Positions 23,491 through 32,792 of a DNA stretch of 64,000 nucleotides are shown one piece after another. The DNA is from UBA1424 sp041654095 (GTDB lineage Bacteria; Bacillota_I; Bacilli_A; RFN20; CAG-826), in the NCBI GenBank assembly GCA_041654095.1, contig JBAZED010000006.1, positions 1 to 64,000 of the forward strand, in the 5' to 3' direction. Under the pieces are notes generated by a model, which made no database searches, was not told where the DNA came from, and saw only the letters and a list, made by a program, of their open reading frames with translations. Made by a program: the position numbers and the translations under genes. Within the stretch, counting starts at the first letter, position 1, and the number at the start of each line of letters is the position of its first letter.

Positions 23491-24264
23491 ATGGTGCGTA
23501 TCATCGGTATAGCTAATCAAAAAGGCGGGGTCGGGAAGACGGCCACGGCCATCAATCTCTCGAGCGCTTTAGCTCATTTCAAAAAGCGCATTTTGCTCAT
23601 TGATTTAGATCCTCAGAGCGACGCGACGCGAGGATTAGGATTTGACCCAACCCTTTTAAGCCGCAGCATCTATGATGTTTTAGCGAATAACTACGACATC
23701 AATAAGGCCATAAAAAGAACGTCGCTCAAATCTTTTGATTTACTTCCGAGCAGTCTAAAGCTCGCCTCTTTGGATTCGTTTTTAACGGATAAAGTCGAAG
23801 ACAAAACCTTAGTGCTTTGCGAATCGTTAAAAAACCTTAAGAAGGAATATGACTACATCATCATCGATTGCCCACCTTCACTCGGGGTTCTAAATATGAA
23901 TTCGATGACCGTCGCCGATGGAATTCTCATCCCAGTTCAGTGCGAGTATTTTGCTCTTGAAGCGGTGGCCACGACGCTGGCAGCGATCTCCAAGATTCAG
24001 CGCTCGTCAAATCCAAAACTCGAGATTGAAGGATTCTTATTGACGATGTATGATCCTCGAACGCGACTCGGAACCGAAATAACGACGCAGATCAGAGGTT
24101 TGTTTAAAGAAAACACTTTTTTATCGACGATTCCACGCAACATTTCAATTCCGGAATCATCGGCGAAAGGTGTGCCTGTCACCCTCTATCGACCGAGTTC
24201 GTCCGGCAGCTTGGCCTATTTTTCTTTAGCTCGCGAAGTGATGGACAATCACGAATCTCGCTAA
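23491..24264 (+). CDS. parA: ParA/Soj-type ATPase
   Basis: This 257-aa deviant Walker ATPase of chromosome partition has KGGVGKT at residues 11-17 right after the start, then LLIDLDPQSDAT and IIIDCPPSLG. Full length is normal for Soj. ATG at 23491 lacks a ribosome site, but all earlier in-frame starts would add residues before the usual N-terminus. In most Firmicutes soj is followed by spo0J/parB. Here a PucR-type gene follows, and no parB or parS-like 16-mer is seen. It could still serve chromosome segregation with a distant ParB, or be an orphan ParA. Confidence 0.9.
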   Translation: MVRIIGIANQKGGVGKTATAINLSSALAHFKKRILLIDLDPQSDATRGLGFDPTLLSRSIYDVLANNYDINKAIKRTSLKSFDLLPSSLKLASLDSFLTDKVEDKTLVLCESLKNLKKEYDYIIIDCPPSLGVLNMNSMTVADGILIPVQCEYFALEAVATTLAAISKIQRSSNPKLEIEGFLLTMYDPRTRLGTEITTQIRGLFKENTFLSTIPRNISIPESSAKGVPVTLYRPSSSGSLAYFSLAREVMDNHESR

Positions 24265-24278
24265 ATGTCGTTTACTGT

Positions 24279-24295
24279 TTGTGCATTATGCACAA
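24279..24295. promoter_or_regulatory. Palindrome over the start of the PucR-type gene
   Basis: TTGTGCA, a TTA spacer and TGCACAA form a perfect 17-bp dyad that overlaps the possible start codons (TTG 24279, ATG 24288) of the next gene. It may be an autoregulatory operator. A looser pair of TGCAC half-sites lies just after that gene near 24886-24900. Confidence 0.4.
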
Positions 24296-24884
24296 TAATA
24301 TATTTGTGGTTAAGTACTATTTTTTCGCATCGCAAAAAGATATTAGCATCGAGCGTTTTAATGATGCACTTCACAGCGCATATAAAAATATTTTCGCAAT
24401 CAATTTTTTTGATGCCAAAAGCGGGTATATGCTCTCCGATGAATACTTTTACGATTCGTTAGAAACACTGATTCCGGTCATCATGAGCGATACCGATAAT
24501 ACTTATACAATCGTAATGTGCAATGACGATAATCAAATAGGTCGTTTGGCTCTTAAAAAAGCCAGTCATGGCCGAAGTCTATACCTCACCGATTTAGCAG
24601 ATTTAATTTTAGATCTCGCTCTGGAAGGAGATTACGAATTGGTACACCTCGCCAAAAAGCAATATGCGACGGTCCCTCGCCAGCTGATGGTCACGGCCGA
24701 AACTTTTGTTTCGTGCGGGCTTAACGCTTCGCTCGCCGCCAAAAAGCTCTATGTGCATCGCAACACTTTTTCTTATCGACTCAATCAATTTATCGAAGCG
24801 ACAAACCTCGATATCCGCGACTACCATAACGCGCAGTTTTTTAACATTATCAATAAGTTGATAGGCAAGATTCAAGTTGGCTAG
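24288..24884 (+). CDS. PucR/CdaR-type helix-turn-helix protein
   Basis: This protein of about 198 aa has an unassigned N-terminal part (residues 1-130) and a C-terminal HTH of the PucR type: FVSCGLNASLAAKKLYVHRNTF followed by YRLNQF. This C-terminal element is found in regulators of purine, sugar-acid and other catabolic genes. The start is uncertain. ATG 24288 and TTG 24279 are in frame, neither has a ribosome site, and both lie in a palindrome. It follows parA by about 20 nt and ends before a terminator, so the two may share a transcript. Target genes are unknown. Confidence 0.7.
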   Translation: MHNNIFVVKYYFFASQKDISIERFNDALHSAYKNIFAINFFDAKSGYMLSDEYFYDSLETLIPVIMSDTDNTYTIVMCNDDNQIGRLALKKASHGRSLYLTDLADLILDLALEGDYELVHLAKKQYATVPRQLMVTAETFVSCGLNASLAAKKLYVHRNTFSYRLNQFIEATNLDIRDYHNAQFFNIINKLIGKIQVG

Positions 24885-24907
24885 GTGCACCATCTGCACT
24901 TACGCGA

Positions 24908-24936
24908 AAAGTCGCAAGGCAAGCGACTTTATTTTT
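24908..24936 (+). terminator. Intrinsic terminator after the PucR-type gene
   Basis: AAAGTCGC (24908-24915) pairs perfectly with GCGACTTT (24923-24930), followed by ATTTTT. Confidence 0.85.
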
Positions 24937-24964
24937 ACCTTCGTGCTTTATTCTCGTACTGATA

Positions 24965-24994
24965 TTGTGGATATATGCTTAGTATTATGATAAT
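24965..24994 (+). promoter_or_regulatory. Likely promoter of the V-ATPase operon
   Basis: TTGTGG (24965-24970) and GATAAT (24989-24994) are 18 bp apart, about 40 nt upstream of the first V-ATPase gene and just downstream of a terminator. Confidence 0.5.
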
Positions 24995-25037
24995 ATACTA
25001 ACTTGAAAAATTATTTATCGTAAGTGAGGGATGAATC

Positions 25038-25352
25038 GTGGAAGCAATGAAAAAAATTATTGAAGCTGAACGCCAAGCGTCAAGTTTGGTAACTGAAGCC
25101 CGCGTTTATAAGACAATGCTTCTTAATCAGACCCGTAAAAAGGCAGAAGAACAAGCACAATTTTTACTATCTGAGGCCGAGAGAATCAGCCGAACAAACG
25201 AAGAAGCCGCTGCCCAGGATATCAAAAAAATTGCGGATGGTTTTTCGTCGCAACTCAAAGCTCTCGAAGATGAAATGAAGAGAAAAGTGGCCGATAAGAA
25301 AATAGCCATGGTTAAAGATTTAATCACAGAGGTCAAGCACAGTGATCGTTAA
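25038..25352 (+). CDS. ntpF: V-type ATPase subunit G/H (peripheral stalk, NtpF-like)
   Basis: This 104-aa Glu/Lys/Ala-rich helical coiled-coil protein has the build of the peripheral stalk subunit that pairs with subunit E. Position first in the operon matches ntpF of Enterococcus hirae. GTG at 25038 is used because gagg lies 8 nt upstream, whereas the ATG three codons later is too far. Sequence similarity in such small coiled coils is weak, so identity rests largely on operon order. It overlaps the next gene by 11 nt. Confidence 0.8.
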   Translation: MEAMKKIIEAERQASSLVTEARVYKTMLLNQTRKKAEEQAQFLLSEAERISRTNEEAAAQDIKKIADGFSSQLKALEDEMKRKVADKKIAMVKDLITEVKHSDR

Positions 25353-27276
25353 AGTAAAAAAAGCGCGCATTTTTGTCCTTGAGGAACATCGCGACGAACT
25401 GATTAAGTCTCTTCAGAAAGCATCGCTTTTGATGATTATTCCAAATCATTCCGAAAATGTCGATGTCACTTTTGAGATAGCGCTTCTGCAAAGAGCAAAT
25501 AAAGCGTTGAGCGATATTGGGCGGTACGGCAAGAAGAAAAGCCTCTTTCAGTATCATGAAGTAACTTATGAACGCTTTATGATGGAAGATCATGCTCAAA
25601 TTGCATTATTAGAACAAATAGAAAAAGATGTCGAGAGTCTGGCATCGGCCAAATCACATATCAAAAAAACGGATGAATTACTAGATAAGTATCTACCTTT
25701 TAGGACGATTGATATGAAGGTTTCGAGCCTCAAGGCATCAAATTATGTTCGCTTTCACGCCGGTCATGTCAGCGAAAGCAATTTGGAGATGATAAAGCAC
25801 TATCTCGACAGCAAAGAAATTCCTTATCAAACCTTATCGGCCTCTGATTATGGTCCCGCGCTCTTCTTCGCTTCCTTTTTGGAAGAAGATAAAGCCATCG
25901 GTGAAGATATTGCAAAATACGCTTTTTCGGAAATTGACTTGCCGGAAATCGACCTTTCAATGAGCGAATATGTCGCGCAGCTAGAAAGCGACTTAGCAGC
26001 CAGCAAAAATGAAGTAATTGAGATGCAAACCAATCTCAAGGAATTGTCAAAAAGCAAAGACCAAATCGAACTTCTTTGCGATCGTTTGCAAGCTCAAATC
26101 GATCGCAAAAGCGTTGTTTTCGGCAAAACCGAACGCTCTTTTTATCTCGATGGATGGGTTCGCGAAGACCAGGTCGAGCAATTAGAGTCAACCATTTCTT
26201 CAACGACGAGTGAATACGATTTAGAACTCAGCGATCCGACAGATGCGGAGCTTCCTCCCACAGCTTTGAAAAATAACAAATTCATCGCGCATTTCGAATC
26301 GATTACCAATATGTTTTCAATTCCAAACCACTCCGAGATCGATCCCAATCCTTTTATGGCCGTGTGGTATTGGCTCATTTTTGGGATCATGATGGGCGAT
26401 ATCGGCTATGGAATGATCATGCTCATCCTCTTTGGTTTGGGAATCAAATTATTGAAGCCAAAAGGTACGCTTAAACAACTGATCAGCGTCTTTTTCTTCT
26501 CGGGCATCACATCGCTGATAGCCGGCGTCTTATTTGGCAGTTTCTTTGGCGCGGACTTCGACTTAGGGGCATTGATTGGCTCGCTTTTTGGCCTGCAGTG
26601 GACCTCAGTCCTTTTAAATCCGGTCGCGAATCCATTAGTGATGCTCGGCTTCTCCCTCATCTTGGGTGTTTTGCACATCATAAATGGATTGGGCTTGAAG
26701 ATAGCTTTGCTCATCAAAAGAAAAGATTATCTTGGCGCGATTGCCGATGGTCTAAGTTGGATTCTTGTTTTAGTCGGTCTTTTGTTTGTCGGAGCCCAAA
26801 TGTTGATATGGACCTCGTTAATGTATCTAAACTATATTGGCTTGAGTCTTGCCGGAGCAGGTGCTCTCATCCTTCTCTCATTAGCGGGTCGCAAGAGCAA
26901 AAACATCTTCGGAAAGATTTTTGGTGGCTTAGGTGCCATTTATAAGTCGACTGGCTATGTTAGCGACATCTTATCCTATTCTCGCATTTTAGCGCTCAGC
27001 CTTTCGACGGCAGTCATCGCGTGGACGATGAATTTGCTCGCGGGCATGCTTCAACAGAGCATTGTTGGTTTTATTTTCTCAATTCTCGTCTACCTGGTCG
27101 GTCATCTTTTCAATTTTGCGATGGGCATGCTTTCAGCATATGTCCACGATGGCCGCCTGCAATACATCGAATTTTTTGGCAAGTTTTATGAAGGCGGAGG
27201 TTATTTATTTGAACCATTTGCCATTCGCTTAAAACAGATTAATGAAATCTCGGATTTACGAGAAGAAAGGAGATAG
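25342..27276 (+). CDS. ntpI: V-type ATPase subunit I/a (membrane stator)
   Basis: This 644-aa subunit has a soluble N-terminal half (about 1-330) with coiled coils that hold the peripheral stalks, and a C-terminal half with about seven or eight transmembrane helices starting at NPFMAVWYWLIFGIMMGDIGYG. The segment SYSRILALSLSTAVIAW contains the conserved Arg facing the rotor ring, which is needed for ion release. GTG start overlapping the previous gene. Length is typical. Confidence 0.94.
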   Translation: MIVKVKKARIFVLEEHRDELIKSLQKASLLMIIPNHSENVDVTFEIALLQRANKALSDIGRYGKKKSLFQYHEVTYERFMMEDHAQIALLEQIEKDVESLASAKSHIKKTDELLDKYLPFRTIDMKVSSLKASNYVRFHAGHVSESNLEMIKHYLDSKEIPYQTLSASDYGPALFFASFLEEDKAIGEDIAKYAFSEIDLPEIDLSMSEYVAQLESDLAASKNEVIEMQTNLKELSKSKDQIELLCDRLQAQIDRKSVVFGKTERSFYLDGWVREDQVEQLESTISSTTSEYDLELSDPTDAELPPTALKNNKFIAHFESITNMFSIPNHSEIDPNPFMAVWYWLIFGIMMGDIGYGMIMLILFGLGIKLLKPKGTLKQLISVFFFSGITSLIAGVLFGSFFGADFDLGALIGSLFGLQWTSVLLNPVANPLVMLGFSLILGVLHIINGLGLKIALLIKRKDYLGAIADGLSWILVLVGLLFVGAQMLIWTSLMYLNYIGLSLAGAGALILLSLAGRKSKNIFGKIFGGLGAIYKSTGYVSDILSYSRILALSLSTAVIAWTMNLLAGMLQQSIVGFIFSILVYLVGHLFNFAMGMLSAYVHDGRLQYIEFFGKFYEGGGYLFEPFAIRLKQINEISDLREERR

Positions 27277-27280
27277 AATC

Positions 27281-27754
27281 ATGACTTATGGATTAGTTCT
27301 ATCAATTATCGGAGCGGCTTTAGCCGCGGGATTGTCTGGCATCGGATCGGCAATCGGGGTGTCCATCGCCGGACGAGCCGGAAACGGCGTGCTCGCCGAA
27401 AAGCCCGACCTTTTTGGCCGCGTCCTCGTGTTGCAGGCTCTGCCGGGAACACAGGGTATCTATGGCTTTCTTGTGGCAATCTTGATTTTGCAGAAAGTCG
27501 GCCTCCTCGGCGGAACCGCTGTTCCTCTTGATGATTGGCAAGGTTGGGCTTTGCTCGGCGCGGCCCTTCCGATCGCGATTGTCGGCTTGCTATCAGCCAT
27601 CGCTCAAGGCAAAGTCGCTGCCACCTCGATTCTCATGACTGGAAAGAGACCGGAGATGATGACGCGCGGCATGACGATGACGGCCTTGGTCGAAACTTAC
27701 GCTATTTTAGCGCTTCTCGTCAGCATTTTAATGTATAGCGCCGTGGCTATTTAA
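27281..27754 (+). CDS. ntpK: V-type ATPase subunit K (rotor ring), probable Na+ type
   Basis: This 157-aa double-hairpin proteolipid has four transmembrane helices. The ion-binding Glu138 is in TALVETYAIL. Residues matching the Na+ ligands of E. hirae NtpK are present: Leu54, Thr57 and Gln58 in LPGTQGIYGF, and Gln109 in IAQGKVAA. This suggests Na+ rather than H+ transport. ATG at 27281 is preceded by aaaggag. A longer open frame reaching back into ntpI is rejected. Confidence 0.95.
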   Translation: MTYGLVLSIIGAALAAGLSGIGSAIGVSIAGRAGNGVLAEKPDLFGRVLVLQALPGTQGIYGFLVAILILQKVGLLGGTAVPLDDWQGWALLGAALPIAIVGLLSAIAQGKVAATSILMTGKRPEMMTRGMTMTALVETYAILALLVSILMYSAVAI

Positions 27755-27764
27755 GGGGCCGAAC

Positions 27765-28382
27765 ATGACTCTTTACGAAAAAATCGCCAAAAAAGGCCAA
27801 CTTGAAAGCGACGCGATCAGGAAAGAAGCCGAAATTGAAGCGAAGGCCCTCGAACACAAAATCGTGGCCGAAGCTGAAAGAGAAGCTGCGCTAATCATCG
27901 CTAAAGCCGAAGACGCCAAGCATAGCGCCATCGCCCAAGCGCAAGCTCTCGGCGAGCTCGAAAAAAGGCAGTCGTTTTCAGCTTTAAAAAGTAGCGTTAT
28001 CGACGAAGTGTTTACAAATGTTTCTGAGCATTTTAAAACTTTGGAAGGTGAGGACTTGCAATCCTTTGTCGCCTCGCAGATCAAACGCGAAAAGATTGAT
28101 GGTGATGAAACGATGCGCGTCAACCATCGCGATTACGAAAAGTATCGTCAAGCACTTTCATCTTCTAAGGAAGGTAAACTCATCGAGCTTGATCATTTGA
28201 ACAAGCTGCTCGGCAAAGGTTATGCTTTGAAATTGGAGAACGTGCCGTCCATGGAAGAAGATGGTTTTTTGCTCATCGGTGCGACGTACGATTTGAATTT
28301 CAGTGTCAAACCGCTGTTGGATCGGATGCGCAAAGCCAATGAAAAAACCCTTTTCGATAGACTGTTTAGGAACGAAGAATAA
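27765..28382 (+). CDS. ntpE: V-type ATPase subunit E (peripheral stalk)
   Basis: This 205-aa protein has a long N-terminal charged helix (about 1-100) and a globular C-terminus, the build of subunit E, which caps A3B3 and pairs with G/H. Position between K and C fits the E. hirae operon. Its stop shares one base with the start of ntpC. Confidence 0.88.
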   Translation: MTLYEKIAKKGQLESDAIRKEAEIEAKALEHKIVAEAEREAALIIAKAEDAKHSAIAQAQALGELEKRQSFSALKSSVIDEVFTNVSEHFKTLEGEDLQSFVASQIKREKIDGDETMRVNHRDYEKYRQALSSSKEGKLIELDHLNKLLGKGYALKLENVPSMEEDGFLLIGATYDLNFSVKPLLDRMRKANEKTLFDRLFRNEE

Positions 28383-29323
28383 TGATGAATGACTACACTT
28401 TCGCCAGCGCGCTTCTAGCGACAAAGTCCGCTGATCTGCTGACCAAAAACCAATTTGGGGATTTGAGGCAGGCAGATGACGCCGGATTCGTTTTAAAGTT
28501 GCACGCCCTCGGGTACGGGCTGGACAACAAAAATCACACCGTTTCCGAAATTGTCGAAAGTGAAGTCATTAAACTGAAAGAAGAACTTCGCGAAATTACT
28601 CCGCATGATGATTTATCGCTTTTCTTCTTTGCCAAATACGATTTGACGAATATTCGTTCGTTCTATAAGAAGAAACTCTTTAATATCGAATTCAGCCCAA
28701 TTGAAGAAGCGGGTCATCTGAGCGAGAAAGAGTTAACTTTGGCAATCCTAAAAAATGAATATTCCACCGTCGATGACCTATATAAAAATCTGTTCTTCAG
28801 GATTTCTGAGCAACAATTTCAAAATGTCAACGCGCTCGTCCACTCCCTGCAGCAAACATTTCAGGATTTGCTGTTTGAAGCCGTCCTCGCTCGCAAGGAT
28901 GAAGCCTTGAAAACCTATTTTGTCATTTCCACAGACATCAATAATCTTTTAACTCTTTTAAGAGTTAGACGTTTGGAATTAAACGCTGAATATCTCCGCA
29001 GCAATCTATTGGGACATGGAAGCATCGATATCGAAGAAATAACCGCGCTTCTCCCCCTTCAAAAACGCGACATCGCCGAACGCTACTCTCTCTTGTTCAT
29101 GTCTCGTTTTGTTGAACCTCTCGAACGTTTCTTCAGCGAAGGCGATTTCGCCGCTTTGGAACACTCATTGCTCAAAGTCTTGCTCGAGGAACTCAACTCT
29201 CTTCAAATTGACATCCGTTCATCTTCGGCGATTATCGCTTATGTGATTCGCAAGCAGATTGAAATCATCGATATACACCGGCTTTTTCTGAGCCGCGAAG
29301 CGCCGCTGATGGTGGAGGCCTAG
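28382..29323 (+). CDS. ntpC: V-type ATPase subunit C/d (rotor connector)
   Basis: This 313-aa all-helical soluble protein joins the central stalk to the K ring. Pattern and length match bacterial subunit C (NtpC/AtpC), with the conserved DINNLLTLLRVRRLEL segment. Two adjacent ATG codons are possible (28382, 28385). The next gene follows immediately. Confidence 0.9.
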   Translation: MMNDYTFASALLATKSADLLTKNQFGDLRQADDAGFVLKLHALGYGLDNKNHTVSEIVESEVIKLKEELREITPHDDLSLFFFAKYDLTNIRSFYKKKLFNIEFSPIEEAGHLSEKELTLAILKNEYSTVDDLYKNLFFRISEQQFQNVNALVHSLQQTFQDLLFEAVLARKDEALKTYFVISTDINNLLTLLRVRRLELNAEYLRSNLLGHGSIDIEEITALLPLQKRDIAERYSLLFMSRFVEPLERFFSEGDFAALEHSLLKVLLEELNSLQIDIRSSSAIIAYVIRKQIEIIDIHRLFLSREAPLMVEA

Positions 29324-29632
29324 ATGGACAAGAAAGTCGTGGCAATTGCCAAAACGGAAAATGTCCTGCTATTTCGAAGCCTGGGATTTGAAACATTCAT
29401 CATAAATGATGAAGCAAAAATGAAGGATACACTTGAGAACATATCTTCCACGGCTCAGATTATCGTGATCGATGAAGGGCTGCAGAGCTTGGTGGGTGAT
29501 TATCGAAATCACTTCAGTGAAAAAGCCTTCCCCATCCTCATCGCTCTGCCGATCGACGGCCTTGCGAGCGGACAGGGTTTGGAAAAATTGCGCTCTGATG
29601 TCGAAAAAGCCGTTGGACTTAAGCTGTTCTAG
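29324..29632 (+). CDS. ntpG: V-type ATPase subunit F (central stalk)
   Basis: This 102-aa Rossmann-like subunit sits on the central shaft with D. It has an N-terminal strand VVAIAKTENVLLFRSLGFE and a late IDEGLQSLVGDY and PILIALP, typical of AtpF/NtpG. It starts right after ntpC and precedes ntpA by 12 nt. Confidence 0.9.
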   Translation: MDKKVVAIAKTENVLLFRSLGFETFIINDEAKMKDTLENISSTAQIIVIDEGLQSLVGDYRNHFSEKAFPILIALPIDGLASGQGLEKLRSDVEKAVGLKLF

Positions 29633-29644
29633 AAAGGAAGCTAT

Positions 29645-31408
29645 ATGGAAAAAAGAGGGACGATCACAAAAGTCGCTGGACCGCTTGTCGTGGCTTCGGG
29701 CATGGAAAATGTCCAGGTTTACGATGTCGTCCGCGTCTCGCATAAAAAATTGATTGGTGAGGTTATTGAACTTCGCGGTGATTTCGCGTCGATTCAAGTT
29801 TACGAAGAAACGGCCGGTATCGGTCCGGGCGAACCCGTCTATTACACGAACAAGCCTCTTTCCGTCGAACTCGGTCCGGGTCTCATCACTTCGATCTTTG
29901 ACGGTATTCAACGGCCGCTGACGAATATATATGACGAATATGGTCCTCATATTCCTTTAGGAATTGATATCCCGAGATTGAATCGCGAAAAAGAATGGGA
30001 CTTTGTTCCCGCCGCCGAAGTCAACCGTTTTGTTAGCGGTGGTGTGATTTTAGGCACCGTCAAAGAAACGGCGGTCGTCACTCATAAAGTTATGGTTCCT
30101 CCTCAAGTTTCCGGTCAGCTGACTTGGATTCATAAAGGAAAAGCAAAAATTACCGATGTCATCGCCAAAGTTTTGACAAAAGACGATAGGACTGTCGAAT
30201 TGACGATGCTCCAATATTGGCCGGTTCGCAAGAAAAGACCTTATCTCTACAAGCTGGCTCCGAATCGGATCATGGTCACAGGCCAGCGCGTTATTGACGC
30301 GCTATTTCCGGTATCGATTGGCGGTATCGCCGCCATTCCCGGACCTTTTGGCTCTGGCAAAACAGTTGTTCAGCAGCAACTCGCAAAATGGGCTGATGCT
30401 GATATCATCGTCTATGTTGGCTGCGGTGAACGCGGTAATGAAATGACCGATGTCTTAATGGAATTCCCGCTTTTAAAAGACCCGCGCACCGGCGAATCGC
30501 TAATGCAGCGGACTGTTCTGATTGCCAATACATCAAACATGCCTGTCGCGGCTCGCGAGGCCTCAATTTATACGGGCATCACCATCGCCGAATATTACCG
30601 CGATATGGGTTATAAAGTCGCGATTATGGCCGATTCCACTTCACGGTGGGCCGAAGCTCTCCGCGAAATGTCTTCCCGCCTCGAAGAAATGCCGGGGGAA
30701 GAAGGCTATCCTGCCTACTTATCGAGCCGCTTAGCTGAATTCTATGAAAGAGCAGGTTATGTCGCCTGCCTCGGCGACAAAAAGCGCGAAGGTGCTGTAA
30801 CGGCCATCGGTGCCGTCTCCCCTCCAGGAGGAGACACGTCCGAACCTGTTTCGCAAGCGACGCTGCGCATCGTTAAAGTGTTTTGGGGTTTATCAGCCGC
30901 ACTGGCCTATCGCCGTCACTTTCCGGCCATCGATTGGCTTAAAAGCTATAGTTTGTATGAAGATGTTTTACATATCGACATCGATGCTCATTATCACAAA
31001 GATTGGAGCAAGATGATTCGCCGTGTACAAATTCTTCTTCAAGATGAAGCTTCGCTGCAGGAAATCATCCGCCTGGTCGGCATTGATTCGCTTTCCAAAG
31101 TCGACCGCGTTAAGTTATTAGCTTCGCAGATGATCCGCGAAGATTTTCTCCATCAGAACGCCTATCATGAAATTGACACATATACTTCAATCGATAAGCA
31201 GTATCTGATGCTAAAAATGATGCTCACTTGGTATGATGGCGCGAATAGTGCCCTCGAAAACCGCAAAGCGTTTTCCGCGATTGAAAGGATGAAAGCTCCC
31301 GAAAAAATCGGGAGGATTAAATACGTTCACGAACAAGACGTCGCAAATGAGTGCAACGGCATTCTTCAGGCGATGGACAAGGAATTTAATTCCTTGAAGG
31401 AGGAGTGA
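29645..31408 (+). CDS. ntpA: V-type ATPase catalytic subunit A
   Basis: This 587-aa catalytic subunit has P-loop GPFGSGKT near residue 233, the inserted non-homologous region typical of V/A-type A subunits (about 110-200), GCGERGNEMT, and MADSTSRWAEALRE in the active site. Ribosome site agaaaggaag 5-6 nt before ATG. Length normal. Stop overlaps the ribosome site region of ntpB. Confidence 0.97.
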   Translation: MEKRGTITKVAGPLVVASGMENVQVYDVVRVSHKKLIGEVIELRGDFASIQVYEETAGIGPGEPVYYTNKPLSVELGPGLITSIFDGIQRPLTNIYDEYGPHIPLGIDIPRLNREKEWDFVPAAEVNRFVSGGVILGTVKETAVVTHKVMVPPQVSGQLTWIHKGKAKITDVIAKVLTKDDRTVELTMLQYWPVRKKRPYLYKLAPNRIMVTGQRVIDALFPVSIGGIAAIPGPFGSGKTVVQQQLAKWADADIIVYVGCGERGNEMTDVLMEFPLLKDPRTGESLMQRTVLIANTSNMPVAAREASIYTGITIAEYYRDMGYKVAIMADSTSRWAEALREMSSRLEEMPGEEGYPAYLSSRLAEFYERAGYVACLGDKKREGAVTAIGAVSPPGGDTSEPVSQATLRIVKVFWGLSAALAYRRHFPAIDWLKSYSLYEDVLHIDIDAHYHKDWSKMIRRVQILLQDEASLQEIIRLVGIDSLSKVDRVKLLASQMIREDFLHQNAYHEIDTYTSIDKQYLMLKMMLTWYDGANSALENRKAFSAIERMKAPEKIGRIKYVHEQDVANECNGILQAMDKEFNSLKEE

Positions 31409-31410
31409 TG

Positions 31411-32790
31411 ATGGCGATCAAACAATATAAGACGATCAACGAAGTCGTCGGACCTCTCATGCTCGTCAAAAAAGTTGCGGATGTCAAATACGATGAATTA
31501 GTGGAAATCAAACTCGCGAATGGCGAGACGCGCTCAGGGAAGGTTTTGGAAATCGATGAAGACAAAGCCCTCGTCCAGCTTTTCGAGTCGAGTCAAGGCA
31601 TGAAAATCGATGACGCGAAGGCCACGTTTCTGGGCCATGGCATCGAACTCGGATTATCGCCCGAAATTCTCGGCCGCGTCTTTGACGGTTTGGGACGCCC
31701 CATCGACGACAAAGGTCCGGTCATCGCCGATACGCGCCTCGATATCAATGGTTCGGCGCTAAATCCGGTCGCTCGCGACTATCCTTCTGAATTCATACAA
31801 ACGGGCATTTCCGCGATCGATGGACTCAACACGCTTGTCCGCGGTCAAAAATTGCCGATTTTCTCGGGTTCTGGTTTACCGCATTCAAAACTGGCGGCGC
31901 AAATCGCCCGCCAAGCTCGGGTTTTAGGTAAATCAGAAAAATTCGCGGTCGTTTTTGCCGCGATTGGCATCACATTCGAAGAAGCCGATTATTTTGTCGA
32001 AGACTTCCGAAAATCGGGAGCGATTGAACGAACGGTCATGTTTGTCAATCTCGCCAACGATCCGGCGATTGAGCGCATCGCGACGCCGCGGATGGCGATT
32101 ACTGCCGCCGAGTATTTGGCCTATCAGCTCAACATGCACGTCCTCGTCATTTTGACGGACATCACTAATTATGCCGAAGCCCTGCGCGAAATCTCATCGG
32201 CCCGCAAAGAAGTTCCTGGTCGGCGCGGTTATCCGGGCTATATGTATACCGACTTGGCCTCATTATTTGAACGGGCTGGTCGCATCAAAGGTCTGAGCGG
32301 TTCGATTACACAATTGCCGATTTTGACGATGCCGGAAGACGATAAAACACATCCTATTCCCGACCTCACGGGCTATATCACCGAAGGTCAGATCATCTTG
32401 TCGCGCAGCCTCTTTATGAAAGGCATATTGCCGCCCATCGATGTCTTGCCGTCCCTGTCGCGTTTAAAAGATAAGGGCATCGGTGAAGGCAAGACGAGAA
32501 GCGATCACTCCGATACGATGAATCAGCTCTTTGCCTCCTACGCTCGCGGCAAGGAAGCGAAGGAATTAGCGACGGTTTTAGGCGATAGCGCTCTATCGGA
32601 TATCGATAAATTATACGCGCGTTTTGCCGAGGAATTTGAAGAGAAATACATTTCTCAAGGCTTTAATAGCAATCGGACCATCAAAGAGACTTTGGACATT
32701 GGCTGGGACTTGCTCCGCATCTTCCCGACCTCGGAATTGAAGCGCATCAGCGATGAGCACATCGCCGAGTTTTACGCTAAAGAGGACTGA
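31411..32790 (+). CDS. ntpB: V-type ATPase regulatory subunit B
   Basis: This 459-aa non-catalytic nucleotide-binding subunit alternates with A. It lacks a proper P-loop (FSGSGLPHSKL in its place), as expected, and has VVFAAIGITFEEADYF and the Arg-finger region PGRRGYPGYMYTDLA. Three consecutive starts exist (GTG 31405, ATG 31408, ATG 31411). The last is chosen because aaggagg is then 7 nt away. Confidence 0.96.
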   Translation: MAIKQYKTINEVVGPLMLVKKVADVKYDELVEIKLANGETRSGKVLEIDEDKALVQLFESSQGMKIDDAKATFLGHGIELGLSPEILGRVFDGLGRPIDDKGPVIADTRLDINGSALNPVARDYPSEFIQTGISAIDGLNTLVRGQKLPIFSGSGLPHSKLAAQIARQARVLGKSEKFAVVFAAIGITFEEADYFVEDFRKSGAIERTVMFVNLANDPAIERIATPRMAITAAEYLAYQLNMHVLVILTDITNYAEALREISSARKEVPGRRGYPGYMYTDLASLFERAGRIKGLSGSITQLPILTMPEDDKTHPIPDLTGYITEGQIILSRSLFMKGILPPIDVLPSLSRLKDKGIGEGKTRSDHSDTMNQLFASYARGKEAKELATVLGDSALSDIDKLYARFAEEFEEKYISQGFNSNRTIKETLDIGWDLLRIFPTSELKRISDEHIAEFYAKED

Positions 32791-32792
32791 TC

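Noticed and set aside
23400..24960. Chromosome origin next to mnmG-rsmG-parA
   Set aside because: No cluster of DnaA boxes, no dnaA, rpmH or parB, and no parS-like 16-mer is seen.
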